This document shows, one piece after another, positions 11,600 to 23,900 of a stretch of 64,000 nt of DNA. The notes beneath the pieces were generated by a model. That model did not search any database and had not been told where the DNA came from. It saw only the letters and a list, made by a program, of their open reading frames with translations. The DNA is from Agarophyton chilense (Eukaryota > Rhodophyta > Florideophyceae > Gracilariales > Gracilariaceae), in NCBI GenBank assembly GCA_030374765.1, contig JARGXX010000004.1:1054001-1118000 (forward strand). The letters are read 5' to 3'. Each line of letters begins with the position of its first letter. Position 1 is the stretch's first letter. The translations under genes were made by a program, and so were the position numbers.

Positions 11600-12683
11600 T
11601 TTTGTCGCCTGCGAAGGCAAAGAGCTACGCTCAGACTCCTTTATCACGGCCCGCAGGTTTTTTTCCGACATCTCTTTGCTTGTTCCAAACGAAAAATAAT
11701 CGTCCACATAAGCTCCGAATTTATATTCGCCAACGGAATTGAATCCACTACCCAGTAGTCTATGGAGAGCTTAGCACGAGCTAAGATTTCTAGATGGATT
11801 CTCTGAGCTACAAAGACGGAGTGTGACCACCCCATGGACATGGAGAGCATGACGGATAATAGTTTTTTCCCTTCGACTTCGATTGGTTGCAAACCAAAAT
11901 ACGTATTCATCCATCCCGGTAATTTCATTCGGTGATATTGATTGTCCATGTCTGACTTTCCAACATAAAGCGTTCGTGCTTCCGGGATGTGTAATCTCGC
12001 CAGATGCCCTGGGTTAGGAAGTTCGATTTTTGGTGGATCGGTAAACTGAAGGTTAGCGTTCGGGGCTTCGATTATGAGCCTTTGTTTTCCCTCTTTTTAG
12101 AGACCGCAAAAACAACATTTACAACTTTCAGTTTTCTTTCCCTTAGATCTACTAACCCCCCTTCCACCAGTCTTCTAATCAGGGCATTGTAATCTTTCGC
12201 CTTCACTCCACAAAACGGCTTCTTAGCTCCTTTCACCTCTTCCTCTTCTCGGATAATTTTTCTAGTCATATATAGTAGCTGTGTATCCCCTGGTAGTAAT
12301 GAGATGATATCAGCCAAGGCTGCCAGACCATTTTCTGGCAATGATAATCGGTCCGGATTCTGCCAGACCCATTGGTGTGGGTCACTGTATTCGAACGTAG
12401 AATCAACCTCTCCTACGGACTCTTCCGCAACGAAATAATTTCGGCGGGATGAGTCCTCCCCGATGCCTTGCAAGAGATTGCTCGCCAGGCTTTGGACAGC
12501 ATTACTCTCTTGTGTCGGTAGAAAGGGGTAGACATGCCCGGCATACAAGCAAGTAAGCCCACTTTGAAGTCCCTCAAGTATACTTTGAATTTTCTTCTTG
12601 CGTCCCCACTTTTGTCGTTGTCGTGCGCTTGCTTTCTTTGTATCCTCGTCCTGTATATCAGAGGCTCCTGACATAAGAAGCAC
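11600..12683 (-). pseudogene. DIRS reverse transcriptase
   Basis: The frame from 12683 reads the RT entry segment (VEGGLVDLRERKL, VVFAVSKK) to 12072. It then changes frame by one base and continues with motif A (GKSDMDNQYHRMKLPGW), FGLQPI and MGWSHSVFVAQ down to about 11.75 kb. A second frame change follows before the catalytic YVDD box at 11699-11710, which is intact. Motifs and order fit DIRS RTs. Two frameshifts make it inactive. Confidence 0.85.
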
Positions 12684-12735
12684 GTCCCGCGTGTCCGTCG
12701 AATTAAAAATTGTTGTTGTTGTTGTTGTTTTTATA

Positions 12736-13830
12736 TTAATTTTCGTTCCCGTCTCCTTGCTTCCGCAAGGCAGACTTATCCTTCTTAAAATCCTTACGAA
12801 TTTTTGCCGACTTGTGAAGGTTTCGCTTCATTGACTCGCTTACCAAATCGTCGTGCTCTACGTCGAGTTCTCTGGCCGCCTCCCAGTTGCCAGTCTTATC
12901 AACCATTGTTACTGCACCCAACCTACGAATTGCCAACTCCACCGCCAACTCATTTTTAGCGCGCATAACGCCCAAAGAGCTGATGAGGCGGTCAATAACC
13001 CGAGCTAGTGTTGCAGCTTCCTGGCGGTTCCGAATGCCCTTCAAATGACGAGCTTCAACCCACGCAGAGACCGTCGGATAATTCGTCAGGGCTTTGCGGA
13101 GCATATCTTCCCCTTCAATAATGTCAACCGAAACATATTGTTCAGGAAACGGTTTGCTAGAGAAAGCAACCCAGAACTTTTTGTTCACCTTCTGTCGCTT
13201 CGAATTCAAAGCCTTCTTCGCAAGGCCCAAAATTACCTCATCTTCATCGTCGGACTCTGAGCCAGAGTCGTTGCCGGAATCGACAACAACTCCTTCCGTC
13301 GCCTGTCTGATTTCGACAAGAAAATCCTCCCCCTTTGATTTCTTCCTTGAATTTTTCCGCGACTCCTTTAATTCTTTAATGTCTTTAGTCACGCGTTTCT
13401 GCGCCTTCTCCAACCTTTCCATGAAAGAAAGAATTTTCTGCATTTCACTGGAGCGCGTAGTAGCCTCTTTTTCTTCCTCAAAATTCGAAGTGGATTTGGA
13501 CTCGTATTCACTCGAGAATTCACCCTCTTTGCCCCCCGTCACGCGTTTAGAACGCCCTCGAGGTTTTTGATCCTAGACAGTTACAACTCGAGTACTGGCT
13601 ACTCCCTTAGAAGACCCCGCTTTTGACGCACTCCCTCCGACACTCAGTGGGTGTGTTTTATTTTCAATGCAATGGAACAAGACGTCCGTCTCTCCTTCCT
13701 TAGGGATCCCCGGAATATAATTCCTAATTACACGAAGGAGAGCATTTTTGCTCTGTGACTTTTCTCCAAGGTAAACTGAAAGCGTACCCCGAAAAGCTTC
13801 TCTTACGACGCCCAACGCATCTTCTCCCAT
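12736..13830 (-). pseudogene. DIRS gag-like ORF
   Basis: A single frame from about 13830 to 12736 with one in-frame TAG at 13573. The middle is very rich in Lys, Glu and Ser with a coiled-coil-like stretch (residues near SEMQKILSFMERLEKAQKRV) and an acidic patch. The C-terminal third is more globular. No zinc knuckle is visible. It is assigned as Gag by position upstream of RT; the sequence itself is not recognisable to me. A short GTT repeat (12711-12730) separates it from the RT frame. Confidence 0.6.
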
Positions 13831-13839
13831 GCCCGCATG

Positions 13840-15084
13840 CCCTCTATTTTCTGCCCGAGAGCCCTGCAGTTTGAAATATTGTTTGTAGCAGGTCCATCAC
13901 CTCTAAGGACGGTCAACCCATTCCGTCCTCGGGACTACTTTAACCCGTAGTGTAGGCTTGCGCTTTTAGGAGGGCTGCTCCCGGCTGATCGCGCCACCTG
14001 AATAGGTCCAGCTGTCACATGACCTCCATACAAGTGTAATTAGGTCCGGGCTTCGTATCCGTCAGGTCCCTGAGATTTGTGCCTCTACAACACTGCCCAC
14101 AGTTACTACTGGGCATACCTTGGTGCTTAAACACCCCCGCCTTACGTCATTACGCAAGGCGCATGTTGCATAATTTTGAACAATTGTTTTTCAGAAAATT
14201 CTTCAAAAACTAAACACCAATATCGCAATAACATTTAATTTCGGTATGCCACTTTAAAAAGCCTTATAAGACTCGATTAAAAAACACGTAGAATCCCCAG
14301 CCATATACGACCTTCTCGCGACCTCTCGGATTGAACTGACGATAAACTTGCGCACGTGTGAAAAAACCCTGGATCACCCAATTAAGGAAAGACATTACTT
14401 AATTCCGTTTCCGGACGTTAACAAAAGCAACTCCAGCAAAGCCTAATGGACAACAAACCATACGGGAATTCTTTTAAGCTGTGTATTTCGTTGGACATAG
14501 CCTAAAAAATTAATTTTCACCAGCATACGAAAACGCCCGATCTAGAGGTACCAATAATTTAATTTCTTCAGAAAATTGAAACAAGTTTTAAAAATTCTGA
14601 AAAACACACCAACTTTATAAGGATCGCTGGCCTACGAAGGCCTGATCACTTTCTTCTCCAACAGGGAACCCTCCCTGACTTACTCCGTTAGCCAGCTTAC
14701 GCTGCCCAGTCGATAGCACGAGGCGGTGGAGTAAAGCTTTAGTCGACCAAACGCAGAGGCGTCAATTTTTCGCCAAGTCTCCGGAAATAATAATCCCTAC
14801 GCAGGCTCTGGATTAAAACATCAACCAAACACTAAACGCAAGGTGTCCACTGATAATATTTAATGGTCTACATAAATATACTCTTCTTTTGGCAATTGTA
14901 TGAACTGTAAAGAACGTAAATTCCACCGACGAATCAAAGACTGGGGACAGAACAGCTCACAAATTCGCCGTACAGGGCACTGTAAAATCAATATTTCCGA
15001 GATTTCGTGCTTCGCGACGTGCTTCAAAATCACACTATGTCTAAGCTGAAGCTCAAGTGACACGAACCATTTCGAGTTACGCTT
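13840..15084. other. Noncoding terminal part of the DIRS element and Gypsy junction
   Basis: No ORF of interest. The sequence upstream of the DIRS gag should hold its terminal repeat. Short TTTTCAGAAAA-type words recur near 9793, 14192 and 14567, but no clear long repeat was resolved. The return to Gypsy coding sequence is about 15085. Confidence 0.45.
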
Positions 15085-15430
15085 CGTCGGGATAACTATG
15101 GGTTTGTAGTAGAAGACCTCTTTACTGGAAAGAAAACATTAGTATATAGAGATCGCTTTATGTTTTTTCGGTACAAAACCTTTGCAATGACACAAGAAGT
15201 CAAAAACCATCTGGCATACCAAGCTGGCGAGCTCCTAACTGTAGAGAAGTTCGCAGATATCCAACAGAAAGACGGCACTATTTAGTTGCTGGTCAAGTGG
15301 AAGGAATTTTCCGGAAGCAAAACCGACTGGGTGTATCTTGCATTGCTAAAACTGGACGTGCCCGAATTCATACGCGAGTATCTCGAAGAAGTGAAAAGTT
15401 TGGGTACGAAACCTCAGCGTCGAATTGCTT
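15085..15430 (+). pseudogene. Gypsy-2 pol C-terminus with chromodomain
   Basis: The frame reads NYGFVVEDLFTG (the usual post-integrase segment), a linker, then LLTVEKFADI...LLVKWKEFSG...DWVYLALL, which fits the beta strands and helix of a chromodomain. One in-frame TAG lies at about 15283. Chromodomains target chromoviral integrases to marked chromatin. It pairs with the integrase core at 9.0-9.5 kb, separated by the DIRS insertion. Confidence 0.7.
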
Positions 15431-16260
15431 GAACCTTTAAGATGTGATAACCAGAAGATCGAGGGATGCATTTACTTATGAGGCACTGTTAATTATGCGA
15501 GCAATTTTATCTGTTACAGGGTCATATCTATCTTTTCGGGCCACCCACGAAGTCGTAGGTAGCAAATTTAGTAGTTTAAATTAGTAGATGAAATGCTGTC
15601 TCTGGCCTTACAACAGAACTACAATCATGGCTTTTCGATCAGACCCAACGAGAGCGAACAAGGCGCTGTCGCCTGGAACGCAACCAACGCCGTCGAAGTC
15701 GACGGTTGCCGCGCTCCGGGAAACTACACGATAAAAGCCCGCTCTCCTTGGCAGAACTTTGAGAGCGGGAGGCAGCCTTGAAAGAAGTCTTTCAAGGACT
15801 TTTGTGCCTTCTGTTTTCCCTGAACCCACTGCACGCGCACGATCTCGTCCTCCGTAGCGTTCGCGAGAAACACGAAGCGATGCAAGCCATGACACGCGAG
15901 GCGCTCTGCTGGAGTCACAAGCTCCAGCAGGAGTCACACTACAGCCGTTTCGGGCTCTAGCGAACTATAAAAGCCGAGCCAATCGTTTCTTCTCAGCTGG
16001 AGAAGGACGGGCACTCTCTTTGCAAGTCTTTTGTGTTCCAATAATTCTATGTAGTTTCACGTGGGCGAATTAGTGAGCGCAGCGCAATAGAGTAGATTAC
16101 TAAGCAGGCTATCTGGGGGCCCTACTCGAGGCGAGAGGGGTGGCCGAGTGAAAACAAAACCGAGACAGCCGTCTCATTGGATCCTTCTTGGCTTCTTGCT
16201 CCGTCCTGACCACCACACTGGATGTTTAAGGGCTCACCCGATTTGTAGTGTAATCAACGG
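15431..16260 (+). repeat. Possible 3' LTR of Gypsy-2
   Basis: Lies directly after the chromodomain, is noncoding, and has a good TATA element (CTATAAAAG near 15965) followed by a C/T-rich and then mixed stretch, as an LTR would. A start near 15512 (TGTTACAGG) and an end near 16258 are guesses. No partner LTR is visible in the window. Confidence 0.35.
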
Positions 16261-17251
16261 GTGGCAGCAAAAATCTTTGAAAAAGAGATCGTAGACGTGT
16301 TTTTGTTTTCAAGAAAGACCAGACGGAATGAATGCATAAAGAAACAAAGTATCGATGATCTAATTGTTGTGTATTCGCAGTTTACACCAAAGAATCGACT
16401 TTCTCGTTCTCGAGAAGTCGTTGTCCAACAGCAATGAAGGACAACTGGAAAACATACCAATCGGACAGAAAGAACCAAAAAGTGGGAAAGGTTGCGCGGA
16501 ATTTTTGATGTAGAAGAGCGAAGCGATTTGTAGGATGTGCTTTACAACGCCAATAATTTAAGCTGTGATATGCAGTTTTTGCAAAACTATTTAGTTCTTT
16601 TACTACATTAGAAACCAGATTATTTCTATTTGCTAAAATAGTACAAATTAAGTTATGGCTTGGGTTGCGAACATTTTTAATTTGAATACCGTTTTCATTC
16701 CCTTCTATCTAGAAAAAGTGACGTCTCAAAACAGTCATTTAGTTTTGAATGAGCTCGTTTCGTTCATGAGACCGGCCTTAAATTCTCTCAAGACATTCTC
16801 ACGGATCACAAGACTAATAACAATTCGTCATCAGCACCGTTCCTGCTAGTCGCAAGCAGTGGCGTGTAAAGACTCTAAATCCTCTCTTTGTATGCTAAGA
16901 TACTTTCTTCAGCGGCCCAGTCGAGCCCCCGCCAAGCTGTATGAAAAAGGAGAACAAACGACCACGGGTACTACAGTCAAAGGAGCTTTATACAAATCAA
17001 ACTGTATGTCGGTATAGAGGATTGCAAAACCCTTTCAGAACCCGAAAACGCCCTCTGCTTTAAGAGGTATACACAGCGTGACCAGAATAAAGAATTGCGC
17101 GCCACTAACAGCGGTAGAAAGCGGGGTGGGCGAGGTCCCTCTCCCACAAAATCCTTCGATTGCAAGACTCTCTATTCTAATGTTGCATAGAGCAAACTAA
17201 CAAGGAACATTTTGAGATAGTTCGCCTGGGACAAGATATGTCCACGGCTGG
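16261..17251. other. No gene recognised
   Basis: AT-rich sequence with only short frames on either strand. It includes the downstream side of the glycosyltransferase-like gene, which ends at 17252. Confidence 0.5.
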
Positions 17252-18379
17252 TCATGTTCCTTTTTCCTTGGGCAAAGCGTCTGTCTCCCAGCGTCGGGGA
17301 GGCACCTCCGAGTCAAATTTGTCGAACTTCTTGAGATCAGGGCTTCGAATAGTGCGGACTTCCAAGCCAGCACCAGCGTACTTGGCGGCAATTGCTTCGG
17401 TACCAGAAGCGAAAGAAAACACGCCGCCAGCCGAATTAAACACAGTCCATTCCGGGTTTGTAAGCCAGTCGTACCATTGCATGACAAAGGTGTCCATTAA
17501 TACACGTTCTGGATTGGAAATTTCAAGCATGGCTATACCAAAGCCGCTGTTTTCCACGCCGACCCAGCGTGCATGCTGCATGATGGGGAAGGCGTCGCGC
17601 TCAGTAGTGTTCCCAGCTAGAACAACGCGATTTTGGCACTTGGGTACTGTTGGTTCGCCCTGTGTGATGATTATTATGTCTCGATCACTGTGCTTGCACA
17701 TGAAGGAGACGATGTTGTTCAACATGTAAAGCCACTCGTTGTTTGTGTTGTGCTCCTTCTGCAAATCGCCCTGTCGATGGTGTATGGCGTCGTAGGGGCG
17801 GGGCCAGCGGTTGGGGCCGCCAAAGTAGCGCTTAAGTGCGTTGGGGATACAGCCAGAGTATTCTTGGGTCTTAAAGCCGTCATGCTCGACGCCTATAATG
17901 TCGCAACGCCAAGCCAAAGGCAACACATACTTGAAGGTAGCGCGTTTAAGACAGGCACAATCACCGCGAGCACAATTACGTAACAACAAATTCTTCTTGC
18001 GAAGTACACATTGTTCGGGAATTTGTGGGGTACTTGGTTTACCGACGGAGGATGGCGGGATGCAACAGTCGAAAAAGTCGGCGAGATTGTAGCCATGTTG
18101 AGTGACGTGCTCGGGAAACTGCAGTCTGGAGGAGAGTAACTCGGCGATGTAGATGGAAAACTGATTGCGTAGAAGCGTTTGACCGAGACCTTCGTTGTTC
18201 TGATGGCCCATTACGTACACACATGATGCGCGGAAGGGGGTGGTGCGCAGAGCGGTGAGGCGCACGATGTGGGGGAGATGGGGGTGGGTTGTGGAGAGAA
18301 GGAAAGCTACGATAATTAAGAAAATGACGGGGTAGTAATGGCGGCGGAGAGTGGCGACGGCACGCTGGCGGGGGCTCAT
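17252..18379 (-). CDS. Glycosyltransferase-like type II membrane protein
   Basis: Intact single-exon ORF of 375 residues from the ATG at 18379. A further 47 codons upstream are open but are mostly encoded by a C-homopolymer and repeats, so I chose the internal ATG. Residues 15-31 are one hydrophobic segment preceded by basic residues, giving a type II Golgi/ER signal anchor. The lumenal part has a GLGQTLLRNQF segment near residue 65 and an HHRQGD motif near 199-204, reminiscent of the G-G-L-G-N-Q and H-x-R-x-G-D motifs of fucosyltransferase-type GT families. VENSGFGIAMLEI lies nearer the C-terminus. Several cysteines in the first half may form disulphides. The specific donor and acceptor cannot be told from sequence. 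It is a probable host gene. Confidence 0.7.
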   Translation of the reverse strand: MSPRQRAVATLRRHYYPVIFLIIVAFLLSTTHPHLPHIVRLTALRTTPFRASCVYVMGHQNNEGLGQTLLRNQFSIYIAELLSSRLQFPEHVTQHGYNLADFFDCCIPPSSVGKPSTPQIPEQCVLRKKNLLLRNCARGDCACLKRATFKYVLPLAWRCDIIGVEHDGFKTQEYSGCIPNALKRYFGGPNRWPRPYDAIHHRQGDLQKEHNTNNEWLYMLNNIVSFMCKHSDRDIIIITQGEPTVPKCQNRVVLAGNTTERDAFPIMQHARWVGVENSGFGIAMLEISNPERVLMDTFVMQWYDWLTNPEWTVFNSAGGVFSFASGTEAIAAKYAGAGLEVRTIRSPDLKKFDKFDSEVPPRRWETDALPKEKGT

Positions 18380-18389
18380 GGTGGGCTGA

Positions 18390-18407
18390 GGGGGGGGGGG
18401 GGGGGGG
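18390..18407. repeat. 18 bp poly-G tract
   Basis: An uninterrupted run of 18 G on + (C on the gene strand), 11 bp upstream of the chosen start codon of the glycosyltransferase-like gene. It could be length-variable. Confidence 0.95.
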
Positions 18408-18409
18408 AG

Positions 18410-20073
18410 GTCGAGGGGGGCGGGACAGACGCTGGCGAAAGGATTTGCGAGACACGTAGGGCGCTGGCAGGTGTTTAGTACAGTATATGGGTGCCAAGCA
18501 AGGGCAATGATTAGATTCAAGGTGAAGCACGTGCAGCGGGTGGCACAAATTCACACTCGCACGGCGCATTCTTTCAGCGCACATGTCCAATAACTGCGCC
18601 GCAAAACGAAACAAAACCTCAGGTAGAATATAGCTCACACGACGCATTGCGCTTCTCTCGCGCTCTCGCGTGTGGGTGGCGGGCGTCACGTCACACGTCG
18701 GTCACGCGCCGAAGCACCAGCCACCCTTCCCACGGCTGCTGGCTGCACCTCAGTGCCCATTATAAGCAAGCGCACCTTATTGCTCAACTGCAATGCGCCA
18801 GCGATGGCTCACCAACGGCAACAACTTACCCTTTCTTCACTTTCCGTTTGTCATGATGCCACCAATGCGTACAACCATCCTTCGAACTACTAGCTAGAAC
18901 AATCAAATAATCGTCGTTTTAATTTTCTACAAAGTAATAACATCTCGATGCCTAATAATAATTCACCATCACAATGTCTGATTTTAAACAACTCGTTGTC
19001 TAACGCTTATGACCACCGCACTAAGAGAAAAGCGATTCTGAGAAGCACGCTGAAAACGAGTTGGCAATTGCTAGCATTTGCAAAATACTTGAAGAGCGCC
19101 CAACAAAATAGATAGGAACAAGCACCTTGTAACTTTTTCTATCGCTGTTGAAAACGAACCACCACTTTTTCTTCTGGGGTGCGAATACCTACCACTTTGC
19201 CATACAGTACATGCCTCAATCAACAACGAAATCTCACTTTTTGCATTTTGTACCAATCTAAAACCCTCTCTTTCGATTTCTTTTTTCTCTTGTTGCTGCC
19301 GATGTCACCGTTTACGTAAACAAATTCATTCTTGTTTTTTCTTTCCAATTTTGCTTGTCCGTTTCGCCCGTTGTTTGCTACCAGTCAAAATGGTTTTCGT
19401 TCGTCTGGTTTCGAGAGTTACTTCGACTTCATACAACTACAGTACCACGGAGTCCTTGGTACGGTAGTGCCTGACAAAGAGTGTCCATTATAACTGTGTA
19501 CTGTGCGCTGCAAGTGAGCTGGCTTATCTCCGAGATGCGCCGAGCAGTAATTTATTTCGATTATTTCTTTTTGCCCCGCGGCGAGTAGCACCGGAGTGCA
19601 ACGGCACTGCAACATATATTATGCTTTCACTCACCCCCACAGCACTAAAATTGCTGCGAAGGTAGAACGAATAACTGGTAACGAAAGCTCTTTGAAATTT
19701 TCTACAGGAAGTAAGGAGACGCTTTCCACCATTCTCAATTTATTTCTTTGCTTTCAACCCTTCTTTGTACACCCACCGTTTCTTACTAAGAATTTGATTC
19801 TACAAATTCTCAAAACTGTACAGTTGCTACAGATGTTTTAAAAACCATCCGAATTCTGAGCATATTGTTCAAATAAGATCATTAAATTGTTTGATTTGGT
19901 GTACCCGCTGGCAGTTGTCACCTCAATACTATCGCCTTAAGCGCTTCAAAACTATTATTGAGTCGCACACGGAAATAGAAATGCAACTACCACAATGTGC
20001 CTTGTTTTTTTGTAGCTTGTACCCCTTAATAGATAAGAGTAGTTCATTTAAACGTACTTAGCATTCAAGTAAA
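18410..20073. other. No gene recognised
   Basis: Contains the upstream region of the glycosyltransferase-like gene, then AT-rich sequence with only short frames. No repeat or RNA gene was seen. Confidence 0.5.
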
Positions 20074-20232
20074 GATGAGATCGTACAATCTTTTTTAACA
20101 ATGCAAGTGATGATATGGTATTCGAAGATATGGCAAATTTTATGGAAGCCAAGTACACCAACAACGCTTTACAGTTGCAAGCGTACGGCATACTGAACAA
20201 TCTGAGAATCTACGAGTTTATGGATGAGAGGG
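20074..20232 (+). pseudogene. Interrupted ORF, left part (unknown protein)
   Basis: An open frame of about 53 codons (including NFMEAKYTNN and IYEFMDER) that ends exactly at the left target-site copy GAGGG (20228-20232) of the Copia insertion. Removing the element and one GAGGG joins it in frame to the segment starting at 26313. I do not recognise the protein. A stop just upstream limits the visible start, so more exon or an older element may lie before it. Confidence 0.55.
20228..20232. repeat. Target-site duplication GAGGG, left copy
   Basis: Matches GAGGG at 26308-26312 on the other side of the Copia element. Five bp is the usual size for Copia integration. Confidence 0.9.
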
Positions 20233-20569
20233 TGACGATCTCTTCGCTGGCGGGTCTTTTTGCGTTGGCACGGCGGTAAGCGCGGTCCGGTACGGTATCG
20301 ATAGTAACCTAGAAGGTCGTAGGGTAGATAGTAAGAACAAGGACGTAGAAGACCAGAGCTGACAACAGCCTTTGTACGCAGCCGGGCACAAACAATCGTG
20401 TTACCTTAACTGCTTATCTTCTTTATTCCTTGTGTCTTCTCTCTCACATGGGTCAGATCACTAGCGAGCTCACTAGGAGCTTAAGTAAAATTCTAACTAC
20501 CTATGTGGTCCAAAAGTGCGGCCCAAGCGGGCCTCTGACGCAAGTACGACTGTCAGCCTGACATGCACA
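20233..20569 (-). repeat. Copia A 3' LTR
   Basis: 337 bp, starting TGACGATC and ending ATGCACA on +. It pairs with 25972-26307. On the coding strand it is the 3' LTR because gag and pol read leftwards towards it. Confidence 0.95.
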
Positions 20570-20580
20570 CTCCCTCCACT
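20570..20580 (-). other. Copia A polypurine tract
   Basis: AGTGGAGGGAG on the - strand directly abuts the 3' LTR. This is the expected position and composition for the primer of plus-strand DNA synthesis. Confidence 0.8.
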
Positions 20581-20936
20581 TGCGGAAGCGGCACGATTGG
20601 GCATCCAAATTTGAAAACAAAATATCTGCCAAGGTTCGAACCCAGGTCCCTAAAGGAGCGTACAGTACCAGATTGGTATAAATACTGGTCGGTCAACCAC
20701 GGCGGTCGAGAACTGACCTGCGTCGATTGACGTGAGGGGCGCGGACGTGCTTTGCTGTATTGCCCTTACACGGGTACCGCAGAATTGAGGGGTTTGGCTT
20801 GCCAGATAAGAGGGGCTTTCCGAACGATGTGTCGTACGCCTCCGTTCTCTTTTGCCAAAAGACCTTAAAGGTGAACTTTTGCACATGTATCGGAACATTC
20901 GATAGCAACAGTCAGTCGCCATTCACCATCTGGATG

Positions 20937-23900
20937 TTACATTTCTCCTGCGGGTTGATGACATTCGCTCGGGTTCGAGCGAACAATATATTGCTCAGGT
21001 ATGATATTCCAAATATCAGTCTTTAGAACTTCCCGAAGCGGTGTGACATTAGTTTTCTTCGTGAGATGGTCTGCAAGATTTTGACCACTACGGATAAAAC
21101 CAATGTCCGAGATATGACCTGAGTGGTATCCTTCGCGAGCGATGGCGATATCAATCATCAACCGTTTTTAGGATGTACCAGACCCTTTGTGGATAATGCC
21201 AAACAAAGACTTTGAATCAGTGAGTAGACAAACCGGGAGCGGTGATGTGCCAAGTAGGTGTCCGAGCTCGGTCGATAGAGTAAAAGCGGCATCGTACATA
21301 TCTGCAAAGGCGATGAGTTCAGCTGCGAACGAAGAGCGAGTAACTCGTCGTGCCTTATAGGATTTGAACGCGATTGGGATGACTCTACCGAAACGGTCCG
21401 ACAAGAACACGATGTAACCAAGCTGGGAGGTTAGGTCCGCGTTCGTAGCGAATGATGCGTCCGATACCCCAAGTAGGTGAAGCGAATCACGGTCAAGCTT
21501 CGGAAAGAGTACCGAGAGGTCATGAGATTTTGCGTTATCGATGGTCTCATTGACTCTCTTGATAATACCCTTGCGGTCATGTTCAAATCGGTCCCTGGTG
21601 ACTTTCGTGAACTGCGAAACGTGATATAGTATATCAATGCGCGAGTGCGCGAGCCATGCGAGCTTCATTCGAACTGAGGCAAAGTCCTGAAAGGTAGCGT
21701 CCTTTCCCAAGTTGGTGAGCTTCTTGACGTAGCTGTGCTGCGTTATGCAGTAGTCACCAATGCGGTTGGGTTCTATCTGAAATCCCGTGAAGGTACACGG
21801 AGGAATAGAATCCGCCTTCGCTTCGAACGTTTCCCGTGTGCGGTCGCAAATAGCGCGAAACTCACCATCACCAGAGCGGAGTAGATCATCCACATATGAT
21901 CCTGAGAGACCAATAAGGTTACCATTTCGGTGAAGGTAGTACAACGCTGGGTCTGATCGCATTACCTTCATACCCAAATCCAATCGGTGGTGCTTATCCA
22001 TTGTAGAAAACCATAGGTCTCCAGATTCGCACAGACCATAAAGTGGTTTCAGAAGTTGTAGCGCCTGACTTGGCTTCAACTCGAATTCCGGAACGGGATC
22101 ATCGATGAATAGCTCGCGTGAAAGTGGTTCCATAGATTGCAAGTAAGCCTGCGTAGTGTCGTTGGTCCACAACTTAAAACCTAAAATGGATGATAGCGCA
22201 AGGACAATTCGAACCGATTGTGGTTGGAGCGTTTGACTGTAGTGAGCCATCAGGTGTTTCATCCGATCACGGTGTCCACCGATGACATATCGGGCTTTGA
22301 ACTTCTCTTCACCGTCTTCGGTTGACTTGATAGCCGAAACAAATCGACCGGGTAAGACATTCCCATCGGGTGGTATATCCTGCTTCAGGATGACCTTAAA
22401 GGTTCCTCTTTCGAGCAATCCTCGAAGCTCTTCCTTCTTAGCGATAGCCATGCGCGGGTCGTGTGCGCGGGGGTTACTAGAACTAAGAATCTCCGTCATA
22501 AAGACGTCGTCAACCTCCGAACGGTAATGACGGATAGCGTCCATTAACTCGCACATATGGGTATGAGATACCTCTTGCGGTCGAACGTAGGGCTTCACCT
22601 GTGCAAAGTTAAAGGAACTTACGTTTGCATGCGGAGACAGAAGTAGATGAACAAGCTTCGCGTCATGATCTACAGCGATAATCTCAAAGGGTCCAAGCCA
22701 TTCACCGATACGGTTAGCAACGATCTTCTCCCTCCAGACGAGAACTTTGTCGCCAGGTTGGTACGCGACGTTAGCAGATGACGGAACGTTGTGGCGAAGT
22801 GCGCGCTGAACGCGGAGTTTTGCCATGTGTTGTTCCATCTCCTTCCGAGCGGTGCTAACCAATTGGGCTCTTTCGTCCAGAGTAGCTTTGGATTGAAGAT
22901 CCTCGCCAAGCATGCGAAGTGAAGGAAATTCTCCAAATACCAGTACGGATGGAACTAAACCTTCGGGCCAAAGAGTGTTGTTCATCGCATAAACCGAAAA
23001 GGAAAGTAGCGTACTGAGCTCCACATTGGGAGAGACAATTCTCAGTTTCCTAAAGGTCTTTCGAAGCGGATCATGATATCGCTCGCTTATACCCATGGAG
23101 GAGTGAGATTCAATCCCCGTTCGTATAACATCGATGTTCGACGATCTCGCGAGAGAAATGAAGCTGTTACCGAAAGCGGAGCCTTGATCGACCTTGATGC
23201 GGTTCGGTATCCCAGTGTAGATCGATATCCAACACTCAACAATGCACCTCCATATGGTCTTAGTCGAGACGTCGGGAAGAAAACGAGCGGCCGAAAAGTG
23301 CGTCTGAGCGTCAACCATGTGTAGGACAGGTTTCCCGTCGCGGTACATGATGTCAATGATTATTTCTTCATTGAATCGAATGTTTTCTGTACCAAGTGAG
23401 ACTTTAAACCGAGTTGGTCCAGGCTGGATCCGTTGGCATGGATCGCAGGAACGACTATTCTCCTCGAGCTGCCTTTGGGTTTCCGGGGTGGTGTTATCTG
23501 GTCGAGCTCTCCTCAACAAGTTGTAGAGTTTCTCTGAGGACGGGTGGAAAAACTGTCGGTGCAACTTGGTTAGCTGTTCCGTGGTGAACATGGTCAATAC
23601 CGGGACGGTGTATTCGGCACATAAATGTCCATCAAATCTGGTCAAAGGTACTTGCCAGTCGTCAATGACATAAGAGTTACCATCTTCTTGCATCACGGTA
23701 CGCTTTATCAACCGGTTGGTCACTGTACATGGAGTCAGTGAGTGCTGATCGAGCGCGTCCATTCCCATGAGAGCAGGTATGTCTGCTGCGACGACATCAA
23801 ATTGTACCGATATGGTTTGTATCCCTGGAGGGGTACTCAAAAGGATTGTTATCCTTCCCATAGACTCATATACGGAGTCAGCGAACCTGAACTTGCGGTT

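Larger units (their letters stand above)
9850..13900 (-). mobile_element. DIRS-like tyrosine-recombinase retrotransposon
   Basis: On the - strand the order is gag-like ORF, reverse transcriptase, RNase H, tyrosine recombinase, the layout of DIRS-order retrotransposons, which integrate with a recombinase instead of a DDE integrase and lack ordinary LTRs. It lies between the two halves of a Gypsy element, so it is the later insertion. The terminal and internal complementary repeats typical of DIRS elements could not be located; the outer boundaries are probably within 9500-9860 and 13.9-15.08 kb. Several frame changes and at least one stop make it inactive. Confidence 0.85.

Noticed and set aside
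16125-16200. GGTGGCCGAGTG, resembling the start of a Ser or Leu tRNA
   Set aside because: No T-arm consensus follows at the right distance.
18380-18520. 47-codon N-terminal extension of the glycosyltransferase-like protein
   Set aside because: Encoded largely by the poly-C tract and upstream sequence; the internal ATG places a normal signal anchor at the N-terminus.
18039-18689. 216-codon open frame overlapping the glycosyltransferase-like gene
   Set aside because: Shadow of the real gene in another frame, Arg/Pro-rich and without motifs.
20625-20670. tRNA T-arm-like word GGTTCGAACCC
   Set aside because: No matching D-arm, anticodon arm or acceptor stem around it; it lies in the Copia A 3' noncoding part.
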